Assembly: GCF_007655135.1 (NCBI RefSeq) | Contig: NC_045131.1 | Span: 27,512,001 to 27,576,000 of the forward strand | Direction of reading: 5' to 3' | DNA length: 64,000 nt | Source of the DNA: Punica granatum | Taxonomy: Eukaryota > Streptophyta > Magnoliopsida > Myrtales > Lythraceae | In this document: piece after piece, positions 45,263 through 56,763 of the stretch | Numbering within the stretch: the first letter of the stretch is position 1 | Layout of the letters: the number at the start of each line of letters is the position of its first letter | Made by a program: the position numbers and the translations under genes | Notes under the pieces: generated by a model | Databases searched by the model: none | Told to the model about the DNA's origin: nothing | What the model saw: the letters and a program-made list of their open reading frames with translations, nothing else

Positions 45263-45669
45263 ACATAGAATTTAATATTGAGACAATTAAATAATTTAGG
45301 CAAAATTAACCAAACCAATCAAGCTGCTCTTATCAGAATTCGAAAAGAGAGTGAATATTTAAATGGGCAATCCCAAGAGATATGCATGAGAAAGGGGTTC
45401 ATTACACACATATCTATAGGGTTTATATAGCATCAGTCCAATAAATATGCCCAAGAATAAATAATATAAGTATGCCAGACAAGATATGAAGTGGTATAAT
45501 AAAAAAATATTGTTTTATACTCGGAGTAAGTATAATAGTTAAAAAACTCTTTACGAAATTATTAATTGGCATGCAATAACAGTTTTCGCTCAATCAATCA
45601 ATCAAAGTTGATATGATAAACGAGTACAAAATAAAATGATCAAGCAATTTCACTCAGTCAATCATTGAA

Positions 45670-45972
45670 AGTCTATTGATATGATAAATGGGTACAAAAT
45701 AGAATGACCAAGAGTGAGATTACAAAGATAGAAAAAAATACAACAGATTCACCATATCACTATAAGGGAAGATACAATGTGACAAACACATGTGAAGTAC
45801 GTACATATACTTGTAGAGATCCTTTCAGTTGTTGTAGTCCACTCTCGACCTCTTGCAACTACTATGTATGGACCCCAGTGAAAATTGAGAAAAGAAGCTA
45901 GTTGCAATCCATACAGAGATCGCTACTACGTGAAAACAGAGAAATAAAGTCAAGATGGGTCTTAAATCGGTA
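45670..45972 (+). repeat. Dispersed repeat R1, copy 2
   Basis: Same orientation as copy 1 at 9050-9340 and sharing its blocks (see that entry). Its first 35 bp (ATGATAAATGGGTACAAAAT and the following AGAATGACC) are also present just upstream at about 45612-45645 as a partial tandem copy. Confidence 0.6.
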
Positions 45973-46044
45973 TCCGGTGCGGGAACCTTTCACATATCAT
46001 AACATCCAGACCAAATTAGTCAACCTAACCTAAACAACCAAATC

Positions 46045-46342
46045 GTGTGTTTAGATTTAGAAATTTTTTTTAATTCAATTTAACTCAATTTCATTTATTT
46101 TCAATTCAACAATATAATTATTACTTTTTTTTAATAATTTTTTTTAACAATTCAGTTCAATTTTTAATACTAAATTCTCTCAACTATTTATTACTTTTTC
46201 ACAATTCAATAATACAATTATTACTTTATTTCAACTATTCATTACTTTTTCACACTTTTTCTCATTATTCAACAACATAATCCTTACAAACCAATTAAAA
46301 CCAAAACTCAACTCAACTCAACTGTAAAAGCAAACACATTCT
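46045..46342. mobile_element. MITE family M1, copy 3 (Tourist-like)
   Basis: Ends GTGTGTTTAGATTTAG and GTAAAAGCAAACACATTC. The inside has AACTATTCATTACTTTTTCAC, ACAATATAATTATTACTTTT and AACCAATTAAAACCAAAACT, as in copy 1 at 23916. It is longer than the other copies because the ATTATTACTTTTT block is repeated about three times. Confidence 0.58.
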
Positions 46343-47454
46343 TAGACAATCAAAGTCGCTAGACTTCCTTGACTGGTTCAAACCCGCGAATGCCTATCCT
46401 AGACAATCAAACCGAAGTAGTAAAGCTTCCTTGATTAGTTCAAACAAGAGATTGTCATCAGGGAGGCGAGACCTGCCAAAATCAATAACAAAACAACAAA
46501 GCCACAAAAGATCAATTTTTGCAGGCGGGTGGTTAGATCAATCGGACTAATGGCTTAATCCTTCAAAGTGTAAGGTGGGGATACTGTTGCAAGGGAGGTG
46601 GCGGAGCCAAAGACGAGAATCACCACCACGAGGGGAGGAGGAGAAATCCGGTCAAAGCAGTGAGTTGGGCCTCCAGTGCCGGGGGGCAAAAGGCCATGTC
46701 AGATCGGCCAGTGGTCCTCCAGGAGCCGCCAAATTAGAGGCGCTTCACAGGACTGCCACTGGTCTTCCCGGGGCTGCCGCATCAGAACCGTTGCCGGTCG
46801 GTGGCCCGCTGCCGCAGCCTGAGGGAGGTCAGGTCCGTCGCAGGGCATGCAATAACAATAAAAATTATAAAATGAACAAAGGGTCTCATTTCTCTGATTT
46901 GATTCGATCAAATTACAAAGCAACGAAGGACATCATGATTGTACACCATTTTGTGTTAGAAAAAGACATTATTAACAATCCACTTAGCTCTGCCGGTCAT
47001 ATAACAAGCATTCATCTGCATAATAGGCTCACTTCTCTATATAGCCTTCGAAGTTAAGTAAAAGTGAGACTACACGCTAATTAATAATTGATTCATTGCA
47101 AAAATGCTGGCTTAACGCTGTTAAAATCGATGTTCTATTTAATGAATGCCTTTGATTTGACACTATTAGCTCATAAAATTTTCTCTCATGAAAAATTGTC
47201 CACTTCCATCTCACAGATGGTCTCTTGCATCTCTAAAACCGTTCGATCACGAGAGCGGGAGAAATACCGATATAGCGGCCCTAAGGTATAAGAGACCGTC
47301 CGACAGTGGACCATAAAATATCAAAATTTCCCCTTGTATGGGATCACCAAAACATTTTATCAAACTAGTTCGAATCTCCCTATGGTCACTTGCCAGATCA
47401 ATAGTCAAATTTACCCATTTCGTGCGTTGCAGAGAGATCACGCGACCAAAAGGA
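46343..47454. other. Intergenic; GC-rich non-coding segment 46560-46860
   Basis: A 160-codon plus-strand frame at 46575-47057 is Gly/Arg/Pro-rich at its start because of local GC content and then runs into AT-rich DNA. No motif is recognised. I see no gene. Confidence 0.45.
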
Positions 47455-47475
47455 CTAGTCGGGCGAAGCCCCGAT
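47455..47475 (-). mobile_element. Helitron-like 3' terminus
   Basis: On the minus strand, TATCGGGGCTTCGCCCGACTAG followed by T has the hairpin (CGGGGC.TTCG.CCCG type) and terminal CTAG of a Helitron, in short form at 47478-47455. No matching 5' TC end was found, so the body is undefined. Confidence 0.4.
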
Positions 47476-47737
47476 ACCTTCGGAATAATAAGAAAAAAAA
47501 AATTATCAAAACCGTTTTCCTTTTTTTTTTTTTAGGAAATCAGACTGGAATTGGCATTAATTGGGCCCGAAGGAGTGTCACCTGGGCCCAAATGTGTTTG
47601 GACAAAAGCCTAAAAGGAGCCCAATATCTCGACTCGAGCACTCGAGTGGTCAGCGTTCCTCCATTGTTGACCGCTATGAAAAGCCGTGAAAGCCGAAAGT
47701 CAAACATTTCAGCTCTGACAGGAAGTCATTGAATGGG

Positions 47738-47800
47738 CCAATCACGGCTGTCCAGTCTCTGACACGAATCCGAATCCTATAAAAAGCAATCGCACGTGCG
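47738..47800 (+). promoter_or_regulatory. Promoter-like cluster without a following gene
   Basis: CCAATCACGG (47738-47747), TATAAAAAG (47778-47786) and a CACGTG G-box (47793-47798) lie in promoter-like order and spacing. The surroundings have words like ATCCAACGGCC on the minus strand (about 47935-47945), which remind me of plant histone gene promoters. The first downstream ATG frame ends after six codons, and no gene is visible before 50 kb. It may be a promoter relic, or the start of a non-coding transcript. Confidence 0.3.
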
Positions 47801-48249
47801 ACCAGTCGGTGAGGCACGCGTGAGAGGGGAGTTACGTTCCAGTGTACTTTCATGTTGGAGCGGGGGACGTAGGTACCGTCTGATTGAATGGATCGACGGC
47901 TGGCATTAGATGATGTAACAGATGCGCTCCTGGCCGTTGGATTGAGGGGGACAGGGTCGAGGATAGAATAGGGCCGGATGTTGGGTTGGGGACAGGAAAA
48001 GGCCCGACATGTCAAAGCTAATGGATCTTTTGATTTCAGGAAAAAATTTTATCAATGAATGAAGTGAAGGTAATGTATAGACGTATCTCTTATTTAGTAA
48101 TTAAGAAATTTTAATTTTAATATTCAATGAGATTATTTGCGTCTCATTATTAGATATTTTAAATTTTTATTGTATTAAGCCAAAATTAAAAAAATATATA
48201 TCTTTTGTTTTCTGGTTCTAAATACCATAACATAGTTTTTTTTTTGTTT

Positions 48250-48410
48250 TATGTGCATTCTACTATTCAAAATAGACTCCGACTAATTCTATTATGTTAG
48301 AGTTGATTCTTTAAGGACTGAAATTTTCTTAACGTGGATTTCTTGAGGAATGAGATCGATACAATGGTACAAGTCGTCGAATCAGACTCATTCAGTTTCT
48401 CATATTCAAA
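48250..48410 (-). repeat. tRNA-derived SINE-like repeat, copy e (weak)
   Basis: Only the block GACTCCGACTAATTCTATTA and a following GATTCTTTAAGGACTG resemble the other copies; the head is not clear. Confidence 0.3.
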
Positions 48411-48429
48411 TCTTCATAAGGGAAGTTTT

Positions 48430-50660
48430 CATGCGTCCATATTTAACTTTTGCTATTTTGAATAGGCCACGGGCCCCCATATAACCAAAAAAAAAATGTA
48501 AATAAATGCTTTCAGTTTTTTCCAGTTTGGCACATGGAGACAAGACAATATACGGGGAAGTTGATTTTCCTCCGAATATAATTTTTAACGAATGTCTTCT
48601 CCTTCGTGCCTTTTTAAGTATGATCAGGCAATGTACAGGCAATGTAAATTGATATCATATGTACACAAGGTACGTTAACATTATGTTTGACAATACAAAG
48701 TGTGTAATTATAAGTATAGCTCGATGTTTTCCTCATTGAATTTATGACAAATATCATCTCCACAAATATAGTGTCTTTTTATGTGATTTGCCTGTGTATA
48801 TCAGTTAGGAACTTTTATACTGTCCACCGCCGGTGTAAACCAACTCTCCACCGTTAGTTTCTCCTCATGCTAATTGTGTTCATCCTTTCATTTTTTAATT
48901 ATAATTTTATGACAAATGTCTTACTTACAAAGATTAATTTTCTAATTCAACGACAATTCATAAGGCAGCATCCCATACAATATCCTACGAATATAATAAA
49001 GTCTATATATATCTTCTTCTCTTACAACGTTCATCTTCTTTTTATGTTCATTGATTTCCCGTTCATAAAAAAAAAAATTTCAAGAATCGTGTCTATGAAT
49101 GCCGAGTGGTGCACATTCTTTATTATAATTAAAATCCTAAAAACCCTAAAACTCTAGAAACCTTCAAACCCTAAAACCCTAAAAAACGTGAAATCGATGA
49201 ATGCAATATCGATTATACACGTGTAAGAAATCTTTTATTTTCATATTGACAATTTCTTGACCTTGCATGAGAATCATTCATTAAAACTATATAGACTATC
49301 GTTCCGCAATGTGCTTAAAATTATGGTAACCTTATATGTGTGTGTGTATATATATCTAAGATAAATTCGGGTAGACTATTTGGCAATTACTTGCCGAGTG
49401 GGACCAAATTTCAGGGTTGAGGAGGTTGGGGGAGACATGAGGACATAGGCCGACATGGTGCATGTGGTAATGCGAGGAAGATTTTATCAATGCCATTGGG
49501 ACACATTGCTCGCATACTCAAGAAAAACATAATAATAATAATAAACAAGAAATCAGTTTTTTATTATAAAAAACAAATATCTAGAGTTTACATACTTGCT
49601 CTGCTCGATGTCTAAGAAAATGATATATTAAAAAATTATTTAATTCGTGAGAAAAAGCTAATTATTTTTAAGAAATTATTTTTTCCTGGATGGATTTATT
49701 CATGAATAGCTTCAATTATTTGGATATTTTTATATAAGAATTGAGTGTTATAATCAGATGTCAAGTATATGATATGCATATTACATATATTATTTAATTT
49801 ATCAAGAAAACCTTTTGTTTTCTAATAAAATATTTCATGTTTATTTATAAATCTAAACTTTTTATTTTACGATAAATCTTTTTAGTTACTCTTGATTTTT
49901 TATGAAGAATAAAATTTTCCAATCAGTAAAAAAGAAGAATAACCACGAATGGAGACTTTCAAAAAAATGAGGCGTGCATATTTTGGTAATTGATATTACC
50001 ATATATATATAAATCTACCATTTATAGCGATCGTCATGAAACGTAAACACAGTGCCGGTTATTTAGCATGTTTTTATGATGATTTATTCTTTTTTCTCGC
50101 ATGTCTATGATAACACTCTTTTTTAGATATATTAGTACAAGTGCTTCGCCTTCATTCAACAGTTCTTTTCTTTTAATCATTTTATACTTCATTTACTTTT
50201 AAGAGTCATTTTCAAGTTCTATGTTAGACCAGAAATGCCTCTCAAAGACGAGCTGATTATAGGCTAATACAAGCATGTACTATTCATGTACGACATAAGG
50301 TAATTCTGGAGCAACTTGATTGATCGAGTGCCTGTTCTTTTAAGTGGGCTCCCATTCGGTCTCTCCCTTTATCGCGGAGATAGAAAGAAAGTGAAGGATA
50401 TGGACCTCAAAAGTGCAAAATAATTCATAAATTGAAATGCATTGCAAATAAAAACCACCAAAAGGGAAGCACTCGATGCCCAGTTTTTGCTTTCACTTTG
50501 TGGTATTGGTGGTGGTGGTGGTGGTGTAGCAGAACAGTCATATCGGGCCCAAACAAAGGCCATCCCTTGAAAAAAAAAAAAAGGAACAGTTATTGGTACA
50601 TTTTCTTCTTCTGCAAACACAAAAATATGGGATTGGCTGATATTTCCTATGCTAGGAATG
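48430..50660. other. AT-rich intergenic stretch, no gene seen
   Basis: Frames up to 96 codons are AT-driven and lack motifs. A (GGT)n run lies at 50503-50527. Near 49130-49180, CCCTAAAAC words (ACCCTAAAACTC, AACCCTAAAACCC) resemble plant telomere-type or telo-box sequence. Confidence 0.45.
50503..50527. repeat. (GGT)n microsatellite
   Basis: GGTATTGGTGGTGGTGGTGG and the next GTGGTG form a trinucleotide run. Confidence 0.85.
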
Positions 50661-50664
50661 GAAG

Positions 50665-51243
50665 CAGTGTTATCAGAATCGGATCAGATATTAAACCAGT
50701 CGAGGTATAGGTTCACGGATTTAATGGGTCCAACCAAGATTTGACGGATCGGACCGCACGTTTAATTAAAAATTATAAATACATATATTACTAATAAAAT
50801 TATGATTAATAATGATAATTGATAAGCATATAATAATTAGGAAGAAATAAATAAATAATAGAAAGAGAAAGTATCTTTGTTCGCTCATTTGTGTTGCAAA
50901 ATTTAACAAAATTCTTATAAAATCATGTAAAGGGTAAAGTCAACAGAAAAGAAATTGATAGCTTAATAGTCTAGAGGGTGTCTAACTTTACATTGAGAGA
51001 GTGAGAGGTCTTGTGCTCGACTCCCTTAACATCCCTTCAATTTTTCTCATTTAACCCAATAAGAGAGCCCTAGAGAGAACCAATTGAACCGGCCAATTTT
51101 AGGGGATTAGCTTGAGAAATCAGTCGGTTTTATGGGAGTTTGAATGTGCATTTTGATCTTTAAATAGAACTGGACTGCTAGAGGTGCTAGTTCCCGGTTT
51201 AACCAATTCAACCGGCCGGTCTAGTCCGGTTCTAATAACACTG
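50665..51243. mobile_element. hAT-like non-autonomous element, 579 bp
   Basis: Left end CAGTGTTATCAGAATCGGA and right end TCCGGTTCTAATAACACTG are inverted copies with two differences. The 8-bp flanks AATGGAAG and GATGGGAG agree at 6 of 8 positions, and both mismatches are A/G, so this is an aged target duplication of the size expected for hAT. No transposase is present. Confidence 0.75.
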
Positions 51244-52681
51244 GATGGGAGAATCAATATCAAATCCATGCCTTGTACGTACAAGAACATAAATGCACAT
51301 CTAAAAAAATAGACACCTTTGAATCACTAGTAACACGATCAGTTCTTTTCTTTCCTCTACACGTTCATTGGTTTGTACCGACTGAAACTGCTAAGTTATC
51401 ATCGGTTTGATTACTGATGTGGTCATTGGTTTGAACAGATCGAGATTTCTTAGTGGTTTGGTTGATCTTGCCGGCTTGGTCGATTGCCTTTCCCAGTTTG
51501 CGGAATTGGTCGGCAGCTTGGTATCTTTCTCGGCTTGTCGGATTGGTCGATATCCCTCCCCACCCTTGGCTTTGATTCTACATGTCGATAGCGTTTTGTG
51601 AAAGGATCTTGGCGCACAAGTACAGCTCATGGCTCCCTGCTTTGCTCATATATCGAGGTCTCTACCGAACCTCGGTATCATATGGATGAATTCTACATGG
51701 TTATATGGCTTGAGGACCCTTCCCTGGTTTATCGGAGTCCATATGTGACGGCAGAAGGTTTTGATCGAAATTTCGGATAGCTACTACCCTTACTTTCTAG
51801 CTCAGTTTCTTCAATATAGTATGTTTGGGAGGATCTGATTAATTCTGATATTGTAATATTTGTTCTTGAGCATTTTCACCATGTACTCTTGTCATAAAAT
51901 TTTTATATGTTATGAATGAATTTTCGAGGTTCATAAGGAAAAAAAAAGAACATAAATGCACATGACTTGGTTTCTATTGAATTGGACCAAAATGGACGAA
52001 TAAGTTTATTGCAACGGCACTCATTCTCGACTTGAAAGGACTCTAGCACAATTGCCGTTATTAGTTTTGTCTTGCACTCGATGACACAACACGGTCTAAA
52101 TAAACAATAAGTGTCCAATTCATTGTGGAAAGTTATACTTGTAAGTACAAGGGTATGAAAATGGCATGAAATGTTATCGTTCAAACAATTGACCCTTACC
52201 TTCGTTGTCCTCGGTCCAAACAGTGGGTTAGGAAGAAGTAGGACATAACTTGTATACGAGTTCACGAGAACATAGATCAGCATATATCAATGTAAGCAAT
52301 CGCATTTCCTATTTGGTATAGCACATGCTGTGTCATTGATGCGAATCATGCGATCATATTATGTTGGTTAATTATGCATATGGAATTGCTAGAAGTGTAA
52401 GATAACTAACTATATCCGATGTGTAATGGCGGATTACCACCGGTTAAGGACATCATCGGCATCAGATAAATGAAAAAGTCGAGACAAATCTTTTAGGAAA
52501 ACCGTAAAATAATTTTAACTTTTTTTTTTTATGCAGACTAAAGTCTTCCTCGGACCAATTCCAATAAATATTCTTTTGCAAAACATGTAAACCTCGCCCT
52601 ATCCAGGAGAAGTTGAGTCCAAAGAAAAACCGGACGATTAAAAGCCCGACACTGAGCAACAAATTCCAAAGCTTCACTTTC

Positions 52682-52684
<3 letters not shown>
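51244..52684. other. Intergenic, upstream of the membrane-protein gene
   Basis: Short frames only, on both strands, without motifs. The part next to 52685 is the likely promoter region of the gene at 52928, but no TATA box stands out. Confidence 0.45.

Positions 52685-52717
<33 letters not shown>
52685..52717. repeat. (CT)n microsatellite, probable promoter or 5' UTR
   Basis: A run of about 16 CT units some 210 bases upstream of the ATG at 52928. CT-rich tracts near plant transcription starts are common. Confidence 0.9.
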
Positions 52718-52720
<3 letters not shown>

Positions 52721-52927
52721 AGTGGTCTGTCTGTCTTCTCTGCCACGGACACTGACATTTTAGTCATCCCTCGCCCGCCATAACCCTTTCAGCTCTGTCT
52801 CTGCCTCTGCCTTTGCTCTCTTTCCTCTGCAAATGCCCCGAAGATGAAGAGGAAGGAGAAAGGGAAGAACAGCTGAGCTAATTGATTGAACTGAGCTGCT
52901 AGAACGACTGGCCGCCGGAGGTCGGGT

Positions 52928-55900
52928 ATGGTCGAGGAGGAGGCGGGGGCCTTCGGGTGGCCGCCCGCGGGAGCTCCCCTGCTGAGGGGAGGCGGCCAGT
53001 GGCCCCACTCTGCCTCAGCCGGTTCCTCGTCTTCTGTCAATGCGGTGTCTTTCGGGTTCGTGGCGACCGCCATCCTCATCTCCATGTTCCTCGTCATGGC
53101 CATATTCGAGAAGCTCCTCCTCCGCCCCGGCTCGCCTGGCAATCCTCCGTCGCCGCAGCCGGTGCCGCAGCCGCATCATCCCGTCCGCCGGAGAGGGCTA
53201 GATATCGAGTCTCAGGCTGTTTTCACCGGCAAGCTGGGGTACCCTTCTCCCAAAGTAAGTTATTTCCGACACCCAATTTCGGCTGAATTTTCTGTTATTA
53301 TATTAATTAATTAATTTACTGTACCTTTTTCTTAAAAAAAAAATAATTACGAAACTCAAGCTTATATTGTGCAAGCCATTTGTCAATGTTAGTTTCAAGA
53401 GTATTTGTTCTCTGCCAGTGATTAATCACAACAGACAGTATATTTGTTACGAGGAGATGTCATTTTCCGATATAATTCGTGAAAATCAGTGTCGGGGAAA
53501 GATGCATAAATTTGGTTACATTTTCTCCATGCATGTGAAGAGAACCATATCGATGTGATTGCTTTTTGTAATGGGAGGTGTTAAAGCCAATTTTGAACCC
53601 AGCAAGTTCTGAGGGAAAAATCTTATAAGTAAACGGCTATACACGAAATTTTCGCGAAAATAAAAGTTTATAAAATCGAACCTTACCTTTTTGACACTAA
53701 TGACATATATACCAGTTGTTTAGGAAAGATTTTGATGTGGATGCCATCGTACTTATACGGAATATGAGGTGATTTGCCTGCTTTTATATGATTAATCTTA
53801 GTCTTTTTGGAAAAATATGATTAATCTCGTCATGTTTTGAATTTTTTAGACACTTCATTTTATCTTTCTTTTAAAATTAATCCTATAAATGACCATGTAA
53901 TATTTGCACAATGTCCTCCCACTTTATGAAAAATAAACACTTTGCCGCCTCCGGTCTATTTTCTAGCCAAAAGAAAATAGGTGCATGGCATATGGCACTT
54001 TTAAGGAACTTTTGCCCAATGTAGTCTTACTTTTAAAAATAATTCGCAATCTAATCTCACTCGCAAACTATTTCCCAAATAAGATTTGTAATTTGAAATT
54101 TAATTTCAGATCAGACCCTATCTTTTCAAGACTTTTAGAAACGCCCTTAAAGAACATAGAAAACTTGGAGCATAGATCCAATGAAGACAACCACAACATT
54201 CTTCACAGAATATTATTTCTTGAAATCACTGCTAACACTCAGATCGATCACATCACCACAAGTTGTGAACTATATATTATTAAGCTATCCCAGATCTCAC
54301 CCAATTTAAGTAAATTCCTTTAAAATTTGTTGTTGCATTGCATCAAAGAATTTTAAAACAAAGCAAATGATGAATGGCAAGTTTTAGAGAAGACTAAAGT
54401 TGCTTTCCCCACTGAAGAGATAGAAGATCAAAGTGGTGAGATTCTTCATCGAGAATGTTGAAGATATTAATCCCACATGAAAAAGATGAATCAATATACA
54501 TTGGTGTATATGAGGTTTGGAAACCGCCACTTATCAGCTTGAACTTTTAAGTTAATAGGGGCCTAAATCCGTATAAGCCAAATGAAAATTTAATAGAGAA
54601 TAGCTTTACAATATGCAGTTTTCAACTTGTGCAAGTTTGATGGATCCAGTGTCACTACCTGATTCCAAGAAATAGTCTTTCGTAAAATTGATAATTCATT
54701 ATAAATTGATTTCAAGCTGAAGATTGTTGTGAGTTGTCCTCTTCGGATCTATGCTCCAGACTTTCTATGTCGTTTAAGGGACTTTCTAAAAGTCTTCAAA
54801 AGAGAGGGACTGATCTGAAGTTAAATTTCAAGTTAGAAATCTAATGTGGGAAATATATTTTTACAAGTAAGACTACATTGGGCAAAAACTCACTTTTAAG
54901 AGACAAAAGTAATTTGTCCTTTGTGAAAAATCATATAATAATATTATTATTTTTATATTTTTTGGCCTAAGATGTAGGGGAAATTTTACCGTTCATGCGA
55001 TGGACGGTTCATGAGACATTCATGACCATTGGATCAACATTTAGGAATAGATCCCGCTCTGATTCTACAGTCATGGAGGCCTCAAGAACTGTCTCAGTAG
55101 AATTTTCTGAGATGTATTTCATCCTTACCGCCAATTTAGATGCCTTCTTTTTGTCCAATCTAAAAAAGCAATGGTTTCTGGGCTTCGACCCCTAATACCA
55201 AAAAAAAAAAAAAAGCAATGATTCTGGTCTACCCTAAAACCGAAAGTTCTCCTCCCTTTTGTTCACTTTTCTTCTCCCTTCCCTTTTAATCTTGTCACAG
55301 TATCTGCTTATATTATCGAATCAGTTCATTAAGCTGTGTTTTCCATGGTAAGTGTACCTTTTCTTTTTTCCTCTCCTCTTTTGATAGGTGAACATGACTA
55401 CTAGATCAAGCAGATTAACCCGAATTTATCACTGGGATTACTCCGCGAAGGTTGCCAAAAAAAAAAAATAATAATAATAATAAATTTTGATTATAATAAT
55501 TCCATGTATGATGGATCAGAGAGTTTTTTGCTGTCCATTGTCGTTGAAACAGAATGACCCACTACCCAAAAGTTTGTCAGCAAAGTATATACATATACAT
55601 ATGTATATATTTTTTGGTAAGTGTTGTTGCTATTGACAAAAAATGTATATACAATTTACAACACTCATCCAAAGTCCCACTGAAACAAGATCTAGCTATC
55701 TTAAATGTTATTTTCCCTTTCGATTGAGGAGCCAAGCAGCTTCTGATTAGATAATAATATTCACATATTTAATACATTTTCAATGAGTATTGCTTGTTTT
55801 TCTTTATTGGTTTTGTAAAATCTCCGTCAAGCTTATGAGAAACCGAGTCCATCTCCAATTGAAATGGGCGACCTATTCAGTTGGTAAAATATCCAATCAT

Positions 55901-56763
55901 CTTATGTACCCAAGAATCGTTTTCTGTATTTTTTCAAGGTGGGATTAATAACTATCAACAAGATTATATGGGAAATTAATGGATCTTCGCGCATTTTCAA
56001 CGATTACGCTGTCTTCAAATATACACAGTTGTCCGTCACTAACCCATGTAATGGGACACCAAAAGTCAATATAATTACACCAATTTTCTTGGATAAGGTT
56101 GCTATGATATTTTCCTGTTAAATAATCAATTAAGCCAATAATATATGCATGGGAGAACAACAATTGGAGTTGCATCATCAACAACCCTCTGCTCCATGTG
56201 ATTTGATTTAATGAACATGAACACGACATCGTTTATAAACATTATCTGTTGTTATATTTCCTGCAATTTGCTTTATTCTATTGCTCTATTGCCATTCCAT
56301 TTTGTTGTGGATATGGTATTTCAGATGGTCTCTATTCAGTTCATTGCCATTGTATTTCATCAGAACGGGCTGTGAATCTGTGATCGGGATCAGATTCCCC
56401 TCAACATTGTGGGAAACATGCCGCTGTGTCATTAAACACGGCCTTGTATTAATTTATAGCAAGATTACCATTTTGTGACATTCGGAAATATCTCTCGTAA
56501 AAATCAACTTATATCTTGAAGTTTCAATGCAAATCGTTTTGGAGCCCGCCCCAATGTAAAAGATTGGCGAGTTTTTACGCGCTTAAATAATGTTGAGTAC
56601 TCATTTGGGGTTATTATTAACGAGTACTCTATTGATCACTAACATCTTCTTGATGCAGATGACAGTTTATGCAAGTGGAGTTTCGGTTTTAATGCCTGGA
56701 GACAATGTTCCTACCTTCATTGCACGTCCAGCTCCCGTCCCTCCTCATCCTCCTGAAATTTGA
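52928..56763 (+). CDS. Small single-pass membrane protein, two exons
   Basis: Exon 1 is 52928-53254, ending after a Lys codon at GTAAGT. Exon 2 is 56659-56763, after TTGATGCAG. Both junctions are in phase 0, and together they give 143 residues. Residues about 40-60 form one hydrophobic segment (A-T-A-I-L-I-S-M-F-L-V-M-A-I-F), preceded by a Gly/Ser-rich N-terminus. A Pro-rich linker with basic residues follows. Exon 2 supplies V-S-V-L-M-P-G-D, then T-F-I-A-R-P-A-P-V-P and a Pro-rich end. I recall plant proteins of unknown function with this C-terminal pattern (V-L-M-P-G...P-T-x-I-A-x-P-A-P) but cannot give a name. Choice of exon 2 rests on the acceptor, the open frame and this pattern. The 3404-bp intron contains a foldback element and an old LTR. 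Exon 1 is GC-rich like the other genes here. Confidence 0.75.
53997..54905. mobile_element. Foldback element with ~200-bp arms, inside the intron
   Basis: Arms 53997-54205 and 54718-54905 are inverted copies: GCCCAATGTAGTCTTAC faces GTAAGACTACATTGGGC; TCAAGACTTTTAGAAA faces its complement near 54784-54800; GGAGCATAGATCC faces GGATCTATGCTCC. The loop is about 510 bp. It is a long-TIR, Mutator-like or foldback element unrelated in sequence to the one at 34113. A target duplication was not found. A decayed TRIM-type LTR sits in its loop. Confidence 0.72.
54465..54600 (+). repeat. Decayed TRIM-family LTR
   Basis: AATCCCACATGAAAAA, CCACTTATCAGCTTGAACTT and CGTATAAGCCAAATGAAAAT follow the order of the LTRs at 45124-45262 and 59837-59975 with many changes. 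The ends are not exact. It lies in the loop of the foldback element. Confidence 0.5.
55467..55492. repeat. (AAT)n microsatellite after oligo-A
   Basis: An oligo-A run followed by AATAATAATAATAATAA, in the intron of the membrane-protein gene. Confidence 0.75.

Noticed and set aside
46575..47057. 160-codon Gly/Arg-rich frame
   Set aside because: The composition follows local GC content, the frame runs on into AT-rich DNA, and no motif is present.
47268..47290. Resemblance of GCGGCCCTAAGGTATAAG to a conserved large-subunit rRNA site
   Set aside because: Similarity covers about a dozen bases only and nothing around it resembles rRNA.
50369..50710. Frames of 83-92 codons around the (GGT)n run
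   Set aside because: They contain poly-Trp or poly-Pro translated from the microsatellite.
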